Below, piece by piece: positions 1-12,632 of a stretch of DNA of 64,000 nt. This stretch comes from Sipunculus nudus (lineage: Eukaryota > Annelida > Sipuncula > Golfingiida > Sipunculidae), in the NCBI GenBank assembly GCA_026874595.1, contig CM049309.1, forward strand, positions 27,655,033 to 27,719,032, read 5' to 3'. The translations under genes and the position numbers were made by a program. Numbering within the stretch: the first letter of the stretch is position 1; each line of letters opens with the position of its first letter. The notes under the pieces are model-generated. The model ran no database searches. It was given only the letters and a program-made list of their open reading frames with translations, and was not told the DNA's origin.

Positions 1-1981
1 ATATCTTGTAGTTAAAACGTTATTTATCACTGCACTTTCTAGTTTGTTGTACATCACTTTAATCGATGTAATAAACTGCTTACCAAATCCATAATGTTTC
101 AGAACTCTGAACATAAATGTATGATCAATACTGTCAAAAGCAGAAGCAAAATCAGCAGCAAACATTATTCCCGGTAATTTTTTTTGTCTACAATAAAACA
201 TTATATCATTTATTAACCGTATAGGTTCTCCAATGAAACGTCCCTGTAGGAAAGCACTTTGTTCTTGAGATATTATTGTAGGAAGGACTTTTTTTAATCT
301 AGTAACTAATACTTTACTCAGTATTTTACAGTCCACATTTATTAAACTTATGGGACGCCATGATTTAAAAAATCTTGAATCTTTCCCAGGTTTCTCTATT
401 AAGGTTATTATTGCTTGCTTTTGACTTGGGGTTAATTGACCTGTGTCATAATTATTATTCAAACAATCTACTAAATCCTTTCCTAAATCAGGAAAGAAAC
501 ATTCATAAAATTCTTTACTTAATCCATCATTCCCTGGAGATTTATTTGAAGACATTGTTTTCACCGCTTGGAATGCTTCATTATATGATATCAGACCTTC
601 ACAAACTAAAATTTGTTCCTCAAATAACTTTGGAACATCTAAATTATGTAAATATTTTTCACATTCATCATTTGAAACTATTATTGATTTTGTGAATTGT
701 TTTTTGTAAAATAATTCTAATTGGGTGAGAATTTCATGTGGAGACACTACTTCTTTGTCCCCAATAAGTAATTTTTTAACACATGACTTACGTTTATTAC
801 TTTTCTCCAATCTCAAGAAATAGGAAGAGTTTCTTTCCCCATATTCTCTCCACTGTGCCCGTGACCTAATAATTAACCCTTCTGTTACAAGGTTATAGTA
901 GATTTCTAATTTTTCTTTAGTTTCTTGATATTCTTTTAAAATTGTTTCTTCCTGTTCTTTTTGGGATAATTTAAATTCGAGCTCATCAAGTTTTTTCTCA
1001 AGAATCTGTCTATCACACTTTCTCTTACGTGCTCTGACCTTTGAATATTCAATAGCTGTTTCCCTTATTTTATATTTTATATACTCCCAACGAGAAGCTG
1101 GGTCTAAATTTAATATCTCGGCTTTCCATATTTTGATATTACTTTTCATTTCTTTCACAAACATATTATCCCGCAATAGAGAATTATTAAATTTCCATAG
1201 ACCTGGTCCATATTTATTTTCTTCTGTAACTCCTAATTTCATTGTTATAGCTGAATGGTCTGTGTCCACATGCAGACACGTATATGTCAGCAGATTTAAT
1301 ATATGCTTGTATGTCGTTAGAAACTAAAAAATAATCCAGCCTTTGTTGTATTAATGGGAAGAATCTTCTCCAGGTATTCCTCTTAACTTCTGAGTTTCGC
1401 AACCGCCAAATATCTACTAAATCATGATCAACAATAACTGAGTTTATCTTTTCTATTGACCTTTTCTTCAGAGAAGAATTACCTCCATCTGCATCTATCG
1501 AACTTAAGCAGACATTGAAGTCCCCTCCAATTATCAATTTAACATCTTGATCTTGAATAGTTTGTTGGATGAGATGGTTAAGTTTTTCAAAAAAGATAAT
1601 TTGTTCAAATTCAGTATTTGGTGCATAAATATTACATAATAAAAACAAATATCCTTGTATTTGACACTTTAGAAGAATATATCTGCCATCTGCGTCAACT
1701 ACAATGTCTAGAATTTTATAGTCTGTCTCTTCCCCGATTAATACAATAACACCTCTACTGTGATTTGTACCATGTGGAAAATATACATGTCCTCTCCATT
1801 GCTTGGACCAGGTGTTGACATTGTCTAAGGCGCTATGTGTCTCTTGAACAAAACCAACCCCATTAGAACATCCTTGCTTGTAAAACCAATTAAAAATTTT
1901 TCTTCTTTTCTCATAGTTTCTCATTCCTCTCACATTTAATGAAATTATAAGACAATAATCCGCTTTACCAGGTACTCCCAT
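1..1981 (-). pseudogene. LINE ORF2: AP endonuclease plus reverse transcriptase, partial, one frameshift
   Basis: ORF2 nicks target DNA and copies the LINE RNA onto it. It starts at a true ATG at 1981. The endonuclease shows SLNVRGM, QETH, NIYAPN, GGDFN and RLDYFLVS in the usual order. Near 1285-1265 the frame shifts: the long ORF ends SACGHRPF, while the neighbouring frame supplies the expected DTDHSAI motif. From there the second frame stays open about 420 codons to base 1, with RWREYGE-like linker, SPGNDGLSKEFYE, SWRPISLINVDCKILSK, QSAFLQGRFIGEPIR and the catalytic-aspartate motif ADFASAFDSIDH. The YxDD box lies beyond the edge. Only this one lesion is visible, so the copy is young or the shift is a sequencing error. 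Family assignment to the L1 group is firm; the clade is not determined. Confidence 0.85.
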
Positions 1982-2344
1982 TGTTGTTTTTCACATTCTA
2001 CAGTTTTTCTATCATTCCTCACGTCTTTTTTTTTCAAACAATTTATATAGAATGATTACAAAACTCATAATACATTGAACACCACATAAAGTACACTCGT
2101 AGTATGTTTTGATGAAATGAAAGTTTAACATTAAAGAAAAAAGAACATATATTCAAATTTCTGATTTCTTGGCCTGCCTGCATGGTAAATTTGAAACACA
2201 TTCATTACATATATATGAATAATATTTTATTCCATATAAATGGCTGTTGCATTTCCCGATTATTCACTGTATATGACCTCATATGTAATACTTAATATAC
2301 TGTTGAAAATTATCAATCCATTATTGTCTCTGAAACAGATGATT

Positions 2345-4750
2345 TAAATTATCACCATACTGCGATGGTGTGGCGTCGTCCGGCGTCCGTCGTCTGTACG
2401 TTAACCCATACTATCTTGAAAACAGCAAGAATTAGCATAACGAAATTTTATGCAAAATATTAGTCATCTGAAAAACTATCGGATTTTGCTTATTTTTTGG
2501 CTAACTGCATTTTCTTAGATTTTATAGGGAAAAAGCTAAAAAAACTTTAAAAATCTTCTTCTCCAAAACTGTTCAGCCAAATTGTCCAATATTTAACAGA
2601 AATGATCCCTGGAACAATCTCTCTCAAGTTTGTTCGAATGGTTTAAATTTGGTGATTTTTGGCCGAGTTACAGGAAGTTGAACTTAGTCATCTGTTCAAA
2701 AAAGCATACTAAAATTACAATCTCAGAAATGGCTTGAGCTATCATCACCAAATTTTATGCCCATGTTGGTCAGATGAGTCATATCTGAAATTGAGGTATT
2801 GGTGGCGCCATCTGCATCGGCCTTTTTTGTACGGGGGTCATCAGTGCCCGTATCATACTGACAGCTACAAATAACTTCTTCTCTGAAACGAAATGGCCTA
2901 ATTGTTTAATATCGCACAGAAATGATCCTAGGGTAGTGCTTTCTGAAGATTGTTCAAATGGTCTCAGTTCAGTGACTTTTGGCTAAGTTATGGGAAGCTG
3001 AATTAAGTCATATGCCATAACAGCCCATTTTAGCTAAGTGGCTACAAAAATCTTCTTCTCAAAAACCACTTGGCCAAATTCTTAAATCTCACACATTAAT
3101 TATCCTTAGATGTTGATAATTCAAGTTTGTTCAAATGGTCTCAGTTCAGTGACTTTTGGCTGAATTTAGTCATGTGCCATAACAGCCCGTGTAAGCTAAG
3201 TGGCTACAAAAATCTTCTTCTCAAAAACCACTGGGCCAAATTCTTAAATCTCACACATTAATTATCCTTAGATGTTGATAATTCAAGTTTGTTCAAATGG
3301 TCACAGTTCAGTGACTTTTGGCTGAGTTATGGGAAGCTTAATTTAGTCATATGCCATGACAGCCCATGTTAGCTAAGTGGCTACAAAAATCTTCTTCTCA
3401 AAAATCACTGGGCTAAATTCTTAAATCTCACACATTAATTATCCTTAGAAGTTGATATTTCAAGTTTGTTCAAATGGTTTTGGTTCAATGATTTTTGGCT
3501 GAGTTATGGGAAGCTGAACTTTGCCATTTTGCTGTATTTTCCCATATGAGTTATAAACCTACAAAACGTTTTTCGACTGATGATACTGAGGCCAGTTTGT
3601 TTAATATTTTGCAAGAATAATTCCCTGAATCATTCTAATAATAATTGTCTTTTAAGGTTCCAAAAAATGAATTTTGGCTGAATTATAAAGATTGAATTGA
3701 GTCATTTTACCATATATGTTAGCTGTGTGAAGCAGATACATCTAGCCTAGCACCAGTTTATCAGCATCCATTACATCATGCCTCTAGACATTTAGATTTT
3801 AGAATATCTATGGAAAATATTGACAAGAATGTTTTTTAAAAGCTTTTAAAAAATGTAGATTTATGATATTACATATCATCTGTACATTTTTCATAATTTC
3901 TCAGGAATAGCAGGAGCTACCATCCCCAAATTTTATGCAATTATCAGTCACATATCAAATGTTGATGGATTCAGCTTATTTTTGCTATCTGCATTTACTT
4001 AGATTTTACAGGGAAAAAAGCTGATTAAAACTTCTTCTTCTTGAAAAGAGTCCAGCCAAATTGTTCAATATTTTACAGAAATGATCCCAGAGGCGAGCCT
4101 TCTCAAGTTTGTTCAAATGGTTTGTGTTGGATAAATTTTAGCAGAGTTACATAACAGGCCAAGATTGTGTATGTTTCTTGAATAGGTTGAGAAACTGCCA
4201 ACTGTTTCAGATTTGGCAACAGATCAAGAGTTCATTCAGTGCAGCCAGATTTAGGCCAAGAGTTCAATAAGTGCAGCCAAGCACAAGGCATGTGATCACC
4301 TCATGGGTAGCATGTGATCACCTCATGAGTATCATGTGATCATCTCATGTTCATTCAGTGCAGCCAAGTACAGGTCAAAAGATCACTCAGTCTAGCCAGG
4401 TGCAGGTCAAGAGTTCACTCAGTGCAGTAGCCTGAGCCAGTAATTTGTCACAGTACACTCGGGGCAACAGCCTTTCTCACCAAAGCCTGGTCAGCCCGGT
4501 GCATCAGTCTCAAGGCCTGATATTCTGACCTGTCTATGTGTCTTTAATGGCTTTCTCGTTCACAAGACAGGTGTCGCCATCTACAATGACTTTTGCAAAG
4601 TGTATGTGCCTGCTTAATTCTATGGAGGAATTTGATATATCAGCCTGAAATTGGGCATATTTATACATGTCAAATAGCTTTGTCGTATACAAGACTGGTG
4701 GTGCCACCTACAATAATTTTTGAGTTGTGTGCACCCATGCCAGAATTTCA
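2345..4750 (+). repeat. Non-coding dispersed repeat, family I, copy A
   Basis: No coding potential. It begins with a CG-rich stretch (GTGGCGTCGTCCGGCGTCC) and continues with AT-rich text that recurs at 34.85-37.1 kb in the same orientation, including the shared phrases GGAGCTATCATCACCAAA, GGTATTGGTGGCGCCA, TTGTTCAAATGGT and GATATATCAGCCTG. Internally, 2.96-3.52 kb holds about three tandem units of 160-180 bp, each with GGCTACAAAAATCTTCTTCT (starts near 3041, 3203 and 3380). It lies between LINE ORF1 and ORF2, so it probably inserted into that LINE. Exact ends are not sharp. It looks like a non-autonomous, tandem-repeat-bearing element; no terminal inverted repeat or target duplication was found. 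Confidence 0.7.
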
Positions 4751-5505
4751 GCAGTGATGTTTGTGTATTGTTTCTTGTTCAAAATGTTTAGTACTTGCAT
4801 TGTTCTTATATATGAAAAGTAGTGGTTCAGCAATGAAGCGTTATACCAGGTGTATATCCATTTGCACAGGTTCGCATTAGGCTTGTAGGCCTTGTTCATT
4901 TTTCCGAACTCTGTTAAAAAGTTCAATCAGTTCTTTACACATGTCATCCAGTATTAAGATCCCTGTTCCTTTAAGTTTCTTCCTCTCCCTCAATACTGCC
5001 ATCCGGTCATCAGTTTTGTGAAATCTCACTATAACTGGTCTAGCTTTATCTTGCTGTCTCTTTCCGACCCTGTGAGGTACATCTATTGCATCTAATTCTA
5101 AGTTCATATTCAACTTATTTCTAGCCAGTCTGTATACAGTTTCCTTACAATTTTCTTCTTTTCCATATTTGTTGGTACACCTGTTATTTTCAGATTTGAT
5201 CTCCGAGAATACTGTTCATTATTGATTGCCTTTTCAAGTGCCTTCTGGGCTAAACATTTCATTTGCTCGCAATCTTTTTTCAAGTTAACATTTTCCTGTT
5301 CCAACAGGCATACCTTATTCTCTAATGCCTCATGTCTACTCTCCAATTCAAAAACTCTAGCTTCCATTTTTTCCATATAGAAATTCAGCTGAGTTTTGAA
5401 TTCATTTGTAATCTCCAGTTTAAGGACCTCTAACATGTCCTTTAAACCCTTTTCACTAATGGGGGTTTCAGACATTTCGTCCTTTTCTGAAAAGGATTCT
5501 GACAA
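4708..5505 (-). pseudogene. LINE ORF1 (coiled coil plus RRM-like domain), frameshifted
   Basis: Nucleic-acid-binding ORF1 protein of the LINE; family members form trimers on the element RNA. The first 131 codons (5505-5110) hold a heptad-rich coiled coil (about residues 20-95, many E/K/L) followed by YSRRSNLKITGVP, the start of the L1 ORF1 RRM. The frame then shifts to 5113-4877, which carries the expected HRVG and RPVIVRFH motifs, and again to 4926-4708, where NKAYKPNANL resembles the C-terminal domain. The start at 5505 is ATG. At least two frameshifts, so no intact protein. The end near 4708-4800 is uncertain because the family I repeat begins close by. Confidence 0.75.
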
Positions 5506-6380
5506 AGAACACTTTATTTTCTTAAAAGAAATATCTAAAGACTCTGATGATGCTTGACAACTCTGACCTTAATCTTTTTCTATCTTCTTCCTCTGACATA
5601 TCAGTCACATTTACAATAAAAACATCATTTAATAATTACAAGCAACAGGCAGGCCCAAGAAAAAGAAATGTTCAAAACATATTAATAACTAAGACTTTGC
5701 TGTCCAAATAATATACCCTGTGAGATAGTTGGCTGGAATTTTTGTTTGTAATTTGGCATGTGCCTGAGTGCACCCGTACTCAGTACAGACACATGTGCGA
5801 GCACTTTTCATTAGGTGCTTATGTACTTGGGTCAAAGGTGTGTTCAGGCACTCACCAAATGGAACCTGTTAATCCAGGCTACTGATTTCTTTGAATTTTG
5901 TATTTTGCCAAATAATTAAGTAATTATGCAGAATTTTGTCAAAATAATTTCCCAATGTCTTTATGATAACTTTATATTTCCATCAGTGTATAATATATTA
6001 CAGTACACATGTATTACTTTTATATTTGAGAATCCTTTTCTTTTTTCCTGATACCATTTTAAAAAATATAAATATTCAAATTTTTCCTGTTAGTGCAGCG
6101 GATTTAATTTTCACAGCATGTACACATTAACATTTCATCTGTTAAAATCTGAAATTTGAAACCAATTGATCAAAAACTGTAGATTTCATTCAAGTTTCCA
6201 GGTACCATGTCTTCATTGTTTACATCAGATCAGTATAAATGCAGTGTACTGGGCAGTTACATAACACCTTCAGGTCTGACCTACTGCCACTGTGAGTGTC
6301 TGGGTCAGGCTGGGTCAGGCAGTAATTACCAGAGAGCCTCTCTTTCTCTCTTTCTCTCTCTCTCTGGCAGTCTAGCTCTT

Positions 6381-6443
<63 letters not shown>

Positions 6444-7011
6444 TTCTCTTTCTTTCTCCATCTTTCTGTCTCCATCTCTCTCTTTCTCTCACCCTAATTG
6501 CCTCCCTTCCTCCTTCCATCCCATTCTGTTGACAGGTTCTATAAACTAGATACATTAGCTATAAATGTTGATGCAATTTAGAAATGTGAATCAACTGAAA
6601 TATTCACAATCACATGTATGTTATACTGTAAATTTGTAGTATTATTCGGAAACTTGGATTAAAATTATGTAATGAAAAAAAGGAATAAATGCTAATATTG
6701 TTAATTTTTTCTTGGCTCTGTAGAATGGGAAAAAAAAAATGATTTGCTTTGTTTCTCCATCTTTCTGCCTGTTTTAAATATTTGATGTTCATGAATAAAA
6801 TTTTTTTATAAGCACTGTTGAATTAAATTTCATATCCTGTATGTATATGCAAGGGTGTTGTAACTCTCACCATCCCCTTCTTCATCCCACTGAGGCTTTG
6901 CTCCTTGGCACTGTGAACAATAGTTCTATGGCTATAGCATAAAATTTAATAATTAAAGAAAATATCTACAGAGAGACAGAGGCGTTGTAGTTGTAACTCT
7001 TGATCATATCA
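5506..7011. other. Non-coding AT-rich stretch upstream of the LINE
   Basis: May hold the LINE 5' untranslated region (nearest ~100-300 bp to 5505) but no boundary is visible. Contains the CT microsatellite listed separately. The Arg/Glu-rich and Ser/Leu-rich reading frames here are translations of that microsatellite. No gene, tRNA or clear element end seen. Confidence 0.5.
6337..6490. repeat. (CT)n microsatellite
   Basis: Nearly pure pyrimidine tract with interruptions; the longest uninterrupted TC run is about 6386-6437. Flanked by a duplicated GGGTCAGGCT word at about 6301-6320. Confidence 0.95.
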
Positions 7012-7030
7012 CCCCCCCCCCCCCCCCCCC
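7012..7030. repeat. Poly-C tract (19 bases)
   Basis: Uninterrupted C run; similar tracts occur at six other places in the window, two of them inside the Helitron-like family. Confidence 0.95.
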
Positions 7031-7515
7031 ATCAAGTCATTGCCCATTTGAAAATGCAGGGAAAGATTCGTTTTAGTTATTTAAGCACACCAAAGTAGAC
7101 ACCTGTATAATGCACCTATATCAAATTGTCTTCTTCAGTTTATCGAAGGTAAATCCTATACTTTAATTAAGGACCTGCCTAGGCATACCAGCTATTCAAA
7201 ACAGGTTTTCTGTCGATCCGTCTGTCTGTCACGCTCTCAGCATGCAACCACTCATGAACTGTACAAGGAGTTGCTGTAAAATTTTACTGAAAATTGGCAA
7301 CTGTGAAAGATGTCCGCTATCAAATTTCAGCCACTTTGAAATCTGAATTTAAATTCAGAATTCAATTAAATAGTCTGCAGACCTGATTAACTTAGTGACA
7401 TATCATATTTTAACTGTATGTAAGAGAGGTTTCAAGACATCTGTACACCAATCAAGCAGTTTAAAATATTTATATCTGACAGAATAAAATTTATAATCTT
7501 GCTATATCTATGCAG

Positions 7516-7635
7516 GTACAGGAAGGATCAACAGAAAAAGATGAACCAAAAGAAGAAAACAAGGTTTCTTCAAAGCATTGGAAAACAGTATTAAAAACAA
7601 GAAGATGCCAAGAAGCCTGGAGCTTCAGAAATTAA
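7516..7635 (+). other. Possible degenerate terminal exon
   Basis: A 40-codon Lys/Glu-rich frame (VQEGSTEKDEPKEENK...) begins directly after a plausible splice acceptor (TATATCTATGCAG) and ends at a TAA. The next frame across 7590-7660 reads QEDAKKPGASEIKKEL, which may mean a frameshift in an old coding exon. Protein not recognised. Composition alone (A-rich DNA gives Lys/Glu) could explain this, so confidence is low. Confidence 0.2.
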
Positions 7636-7724
7636 AAAAGAACTTACCCGGTCGGACCATTGCTATTATCCTAGCAAAAATAAACAATGTAATCCTTGGG
7701 AAAACAAACAGTCCTTCCAAGATA

Positions 7725-9336
7725 TGATTTAATTAGGAAAGCACATGTTGCACAAGATTTATAATTTTATTGTGGCAACTCAGCTGTAAATGTTTTATGT
7801 TAACATTTTATAAGAAATGTACATTGTATAGCTCTTTTGAGCACTCCTTGGTTAAAAGGGTGCTGTATACATTTGGTAATTAAATTTGAATAATTAAAAT
7901 TTCATACAAAAGCTCCAGTGTCTGAATAACTAAGGCATTGATTGCCATGATGGTTTCCATGCGTATTGATTATGGGGAGTTTGAACATTTCCTTGAGACT
8001 TGGTGTGCCAATTTTTACGCAATACCTTTGCTACTTTTGAGATCTTCAGATGAAGCGGCCTGCCTATTATTAGGGCACAATCCATAACCATATACCTCAA
8101 AACTTCTAACTATACATCCAAGGAGTTTCTGGACAAATTTCTTATATGCAAATTTCAAGATGACCTATATTCAGTGAGTGACAAGGCAAAACATGATTTT
8201 TAGCACCCAGAAAGCCAGACAATGCACAAATTGTATCCATTGGACCTAGAAACGTCAAACTGTACTTGTAAAAGGGAGGTCCTTGGCAAATCTCTGAAAT
8301 CTGAAATTAATTCATGGTGAAATATATTCTAACTACTCGCAGGAATCATGTTTTGATCAAAAACTGATCACCCGTAGGGTCGGACATATCCATTCGCCCT
8401 AGAATCTTATAATTTTGCATTGAGGAAGGTCCTGGGTAAATAGTTTTGGAAACATCAAATTATGTCACCATGACCAAGTCGGTGATCTTTAGAAGAATAA
8501 CACGATTAAATCATAAAAGCACATTTATGTTGCACAAGATTTAATCTTGTAAATTTTGTATGTGGAAACTCAGCTGTATATTTTTTATGTAAACATTTTA
8601 TATGAAATGTACATTGTAAAGCTCTTTTGAACACTCTTTGGTTGAAAAGGATGCGATATAATTTTGGTATGATAATAATATTATATCGCAGAACATGTAT
8701 TCACATATCCTCTGCTGACTGAAAGTCAACTGTGCTATAGCGATCACTCTTTGTCCGTCAGTCCATTAACAGGTCACAAATCGTAACCGCTGGTCATGGA
8801 ATCTTTTTACTGGTCATCCATGTATTTCCATTAAAAAAATCTCCTTGGAAATCTGCAATAAGGTCATGTCAACCTAAATAGTCCGAGCTGTGGGGCTCAG
8901 AGGTGCCCCCCGGAATATATAAAAATTTGATACAAAAGCTCCAGTATCTGAATAACAAGGGCATTGATTGCCATGATTTTCTCCAAGCGTATTGATCAAG
9001 GAGAGTTTCATCATTTCCTGGAGGCTGGTTGTGCCAACTTTATTTTTTATCTAATTTTTACGCTTTTTTTACTTTTGAGACATTCAGATGAAGCGGTCCA
9101 TCTGTTATTAGGGCACAAACCGTAACCATAATACCTCGAAACCTCTTAACTGTACAAACAGAGGTTCTGGGCAAATTTCTTGGAAAGCTGAAACCTGGTA
9201 CCCATAGAGTCAGACATACCCATTCGTCCCAGAATCTTATCATTTTACTTTTAGGAAGGTCCGCGGTAAATGGTTTTGGAAATACCAAATTATATCACTT
9301 TGAATCAGTCGGTGCCCTATATAATAACATGATTTA
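7725..9336 (+). repeat. Two diverged tandem copies of an ~800-bp non-coding unit
   Basis: Unit 1 (about 7725-8506) and unit 2 (about 8507-9336) share ordered blocks: GTTGCACAAGATTTA, GAAATGTACATTGTA followed by AGCTCTTTTGA, AGCTCCAGTRTCTGAATAAC, GCATTGATTGCCATGAT and a closing block ending near CACGATT / CATGATT. A partial third copy of the closing block lies near 9480-9555. Unit 2 has an extra stretch at 8.69-8.93 kb with a GTCCGTCAGTCC word typical of other repeats here. No coding potential. Confidence 0.65.
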
Positions 9337-9965
9337 AGCACCCTGACAAGAGACTGGACAGACATTCTGTGAATACGAGGGTCGAAGGGAAACCTCTATT
9401 TTCGAGAACACAGAAAGTCACAAAGGGTACCATCTTAACTGTTGAGTCTTGAAATATCTTTCTTAATGTTAAGGCAGATAATTTTAATGTCTCCTTGGAC
9501 ATAAAAAATTAGGTCACTGTGGCCTATTTTCTGTATAGAAATAATACGATTGGAGTACTCGAAGTAATTCTACCCATTGTTGAAGGTTCCTTTATACATC
9601 ATGATTGCTTTGATAAGATCATAAAATTAGTTTATAGATGCATCCTGTATAAAATTCATCTGGCGTCATGGTCCTTGGGCAAATAGATTTATAATGAAAT
9701 ACATTTTTTTTCACACTTCACCAAGTTTTGACTCAAGGTAGTAACACTTACGTAATGTTTACCTAACATGTAATAAAATATGTTTATACAGTAACTTGTC
9801 ACATATCTGTGTGTGAACAGTTTTTAACTGATTGCAACTTATGCCGAATGAATGTCATTTTTATAGAAATTAATATAAGAGTTACGAATGACAATAGTGT
9901 GTTAACATGTCCGGTATGCAAGAAAGGAGTTGAGAGAATGGGAAGCTTTTGGCAGTAACATGTGA
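9337..9965. other. Non-coding spacer before the Gypsy-like element
   Basis: AT-rich; apart from the partial repeat block near 9480-9555 nothing recognisable was seen. Confidence 0.5.
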
Positions 9966-9968
9966 CTG

Positions 9969-10196
9969 CGTCAGTATGAGATGAAAGGGTCAACGGACAG
10001 TCTGTAGGAAATATTCACAAATACAGATCACCTGGAAATATCCGTTTATTCCAGTGAAACCTTCAAAACAAATACAAACCTTAAACCCCAACCCTTGGTG
10101 CATGCTGGAGTCCTATTGGCCAATCATCAATGTAGAGGGATTTCCATACTTTACGGTAAGCGGTAAATACACCACCCAATCTATGCCATACTGGCG
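9969..10196 (-). repeat. Gypsy-I 3' LTR (228 bp)
   Basis: Shorter copy of the 5' LTR, nearly identical where they overlap. It is preceded on the element strand by a 19-base polypurine tract, which independently fixes its boundary. The outer base pair is followed by CAG, matching the other flank. Confidence 0.85.
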
Positions 10197-10200
10197 CTAT

Positions 10201-10219
10201 CCTTCTTTCTTTCCCCTTT
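10201..10219 (-). promoter_or_regulatory. Gypsy-I polypurine tract
   Basis: On the element strand AAAGGGGAAAGAAAGAAGG, four bases before the 3' LTR. This is the expected plus-strand DNA priming site. Confidence 0.8.
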
Positions 10220-10622
10220 GCCTCATTCTGTTATATAATTGTTTACTTATAAACGAGAACAAAACAAGAAAGCAACGCCCTTATAGAAATGGCGTATCCT
10301 GAGGGTATCTGAACAATGGATCAATTGTATATGGAAACTACAACCTAAGGGGTAGTGCAATTACGACCGTTGGAGATCCAGAAAATCATACACGAAAGTG
10401 TCATACAGAGTTACAAGCAGTAAAGCCTACATATGATGCATGCACTAGCTACTTACGGAGAATCACACATGATGGAACTACTGTAAAATATAGGTGTAGG
10501 TCAAATACAGAATCGTGGAGATAGATTGCAATTGAGAAAAGGGACGACTATAACATCAGATGGCCGACACCAACAATGAAACAGAAACAGCAATGTAAAA
10601 ATAACTAGAAAATAACCCTACG

Positions 10623-12632
10623 TCAGCACATAGTCCTTAAGTCAAACATTAAGAGTTCGTTTTCTGTTTGATCGTCTGGGTTCCTCTCCCTGCGGCGTGT
10701 CACAGCACTCCGGCTGTAGGTCTGTTGAAGCAGGGCTGACACTAGGATGAAGCACAGACGGGACAGTTGCATCGCTGGGCATAGACAGCTCAACTGGAAT
10801 AATAGGCGGCTTCGATGGAGGTAGAGCGGCAACGTCCTGAGGTACAGGTAAACTACCGGGCTGAGCCATAGAGATAGTGGGTCCGTGTCGGCTGACAAAT
10901 GAGGAGATAACAATGGGACCATCAGGTCCTCCTCAACAGAGTCATCCACAGAGTATGACCGCAAATTTGACGCACACTTGAGGATGTGGTGGGAACTGTA
11001 AAGCATTCGGTAAGACGTATTGTGCAGCTCTGACCCTGTAAACTTTTGTATATTGCACCATGGCCCGTCAATGCTGGTAACCAAGTAGCGATCCCTAGCT
11101 TTCGATTTATTCCTGTCACCATGTAAGTAAACAAGGGCAGCATGGTTACCGGAACGGAGCTGATGTTGTGCTAGTATGACATCCTGGTCCGCGAAAGGAA
11201 GCTGCGCATTGGTAAACATATCTCGTTGGGTGAATATATCTCGCGCCGATAGACCACGGGCCCTGATTCTGGAATTGAGACGTGAGGTGGCTATAGCTAA
11301 GGTCATGGACGAGACTGGTCCGCCAGACGGGTCCTCTCGTAACAATTCCCCTTCGAGCCCCTCGATAGCTTTCTCGGCAACAGGGTTCTTATTACTGTTT
11401 TTTGTTCGGCCTAGCTCAATACACAAACGGTGATTTTCTAAGAGCTTGTCGCGTTGGATTGCCTGGAACCCCGGACCTGGGTCAGTGCGAATGGTGGCAT
11501 ATGGACCATCAAGTGGAATCATACCGACACAAAGCTGGATAATGGCATCTCGTAGCGTATTCCCACGTTCATCCTCGAGAATGCAAGTATTTGTAAACGA
11601 GGTAACGCACTCACGCACAACCAGAATAAACTGTCTGGACTGACGCATCACATCTGCGGCAAGTGATACGCCCACATCAGCTGGAGGGTCATTCGTACTC
11701 TGCTCTACTCTGGCCTTAGGTGCCAACTGCAACACGGCACACTGGTGGCAACTCTGTGACGTGGCGCGTACAGACTTCTCGAGATCTAAGGCATAAAAGT
11801 ATCTGTGAATCATCACTTTCAATTGGTTGGAGGAAGGATGGTCAAGCCTGATATGTAAGGCCATAGCTTGGCCATCTAAGACTGCCCTTAGGACTATAAT
11901 ACGTTCACGCGTAGGGCCTAAAGACTCATGCTGAACGACTTCCAACAGGCCATCCTTTGCAATAGTGGCGACACGCAGATATCGTTTGACGTCGCCCTGG
12001 TGAGCGAGTTTTTTAGAAGGCCTGGTGCCTTGAACTAAATGGGCGTGAACTCGTCTAAGATCAGCGCACTCCACCTGTATATTAGCCCAGGTCTTTTTAT
12101 TTGTAAAAGGGAGCTTAGCGACGTTGTTCATAACATCATCACATGTCACTTTACGAACAACCGACTCCTCTAGCTCACACACAAAACCGCATATTTGGCA
12201 TTTTCCTTCTTGACACTCTGGTGCATTTCTGCTGGCAAAATCAGAGGGGATGTTGGCAGTTCCTGATAAGTGTCGGATGGAAACCTGACAACGGCTGGCT
12301 GTAGACAAAAATGTCGAAACACGAGGGCTGCTCGAAAACTCACCGCGGCAGAGCTTACTGAATGCTTCAACACATGGCTTACTGTCAGTGAGAACGCACG
12401 TTTTATGCCTTGACTGGATAATGCAAGGACTGAAGTGCTTGATGGCTGCTGCTATGCCAAGTGCCTCGAGCTCGCAAGGCAGCCAGGTGACTTGGTGCTT
12501 GCGTAACTTAGCGCTGAAATGGCCTGCCACTCGTGGTTTGTCATTGCGCGTGATATACAAAGTAGCTCCTATGCCCCTGGGACGGGTAGCAGCGTCGGTA
12601 ACTACCAAGAGCTGGTCATCCGGATGAGGCAA
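10623..12632 (-). pseudogene. Gypsy-I RNase H and integrase
   Basis: 669 codons open without interruption, beginning inside the RT-RNase H connection (no real start; the frame continues from RT by a shift). RNase [20 protein letters not shown] (catalytic Asp), CELEALGIAAAI (Glu), VLTDSKP (Asp), then SGTANIPSDFASR. Integrase: zinc-binding HIRLDHPSSNQL followed by SCHQC (HHCC), then the DDE triad in AADVMRQ, IRTDPGPGF and NPVAEKAIEGLE. The C-terminal part after about residue 560 lacks a recognised chromodomain. It is the best-preserved piece of the element. Enzyme roles: removal of RNA template and insertion of the cDNA. Confidence 0.85.

Larger units (their letters stand above)
1..5505 (-). 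mobile_element. L1-like LINE, split by a repeat, runs off the left edge
   Basis: Minus-strand non-LTR retrotransposon. Reading 5' to 3' there is a coiled-coil ORF1 (5505 down to about 4708), then non-coding repeat sequence (about 4750-2345), then ORF2 with an AP-type endonuclease followed by reverse transcriptase that continues to base 1. The ORF1-EN-RT order is that of L1-like elements. The ORF1-ORF2 gap of nearly 2.9 kb is far larger than usual and is filled by a repeat with a second copy at 34.85-37.1 kb, so I infer a later insertion. The 3' end, C-terminal ORF2 and tail lie outside the window. Confidence 0.85.

Noticed and set aside
6207-6555. Arg/Glu-rich and Ser/Leu-rich open frames
   Set aside because: They are translations of the CT microsatellite on the two strands, not proteins.
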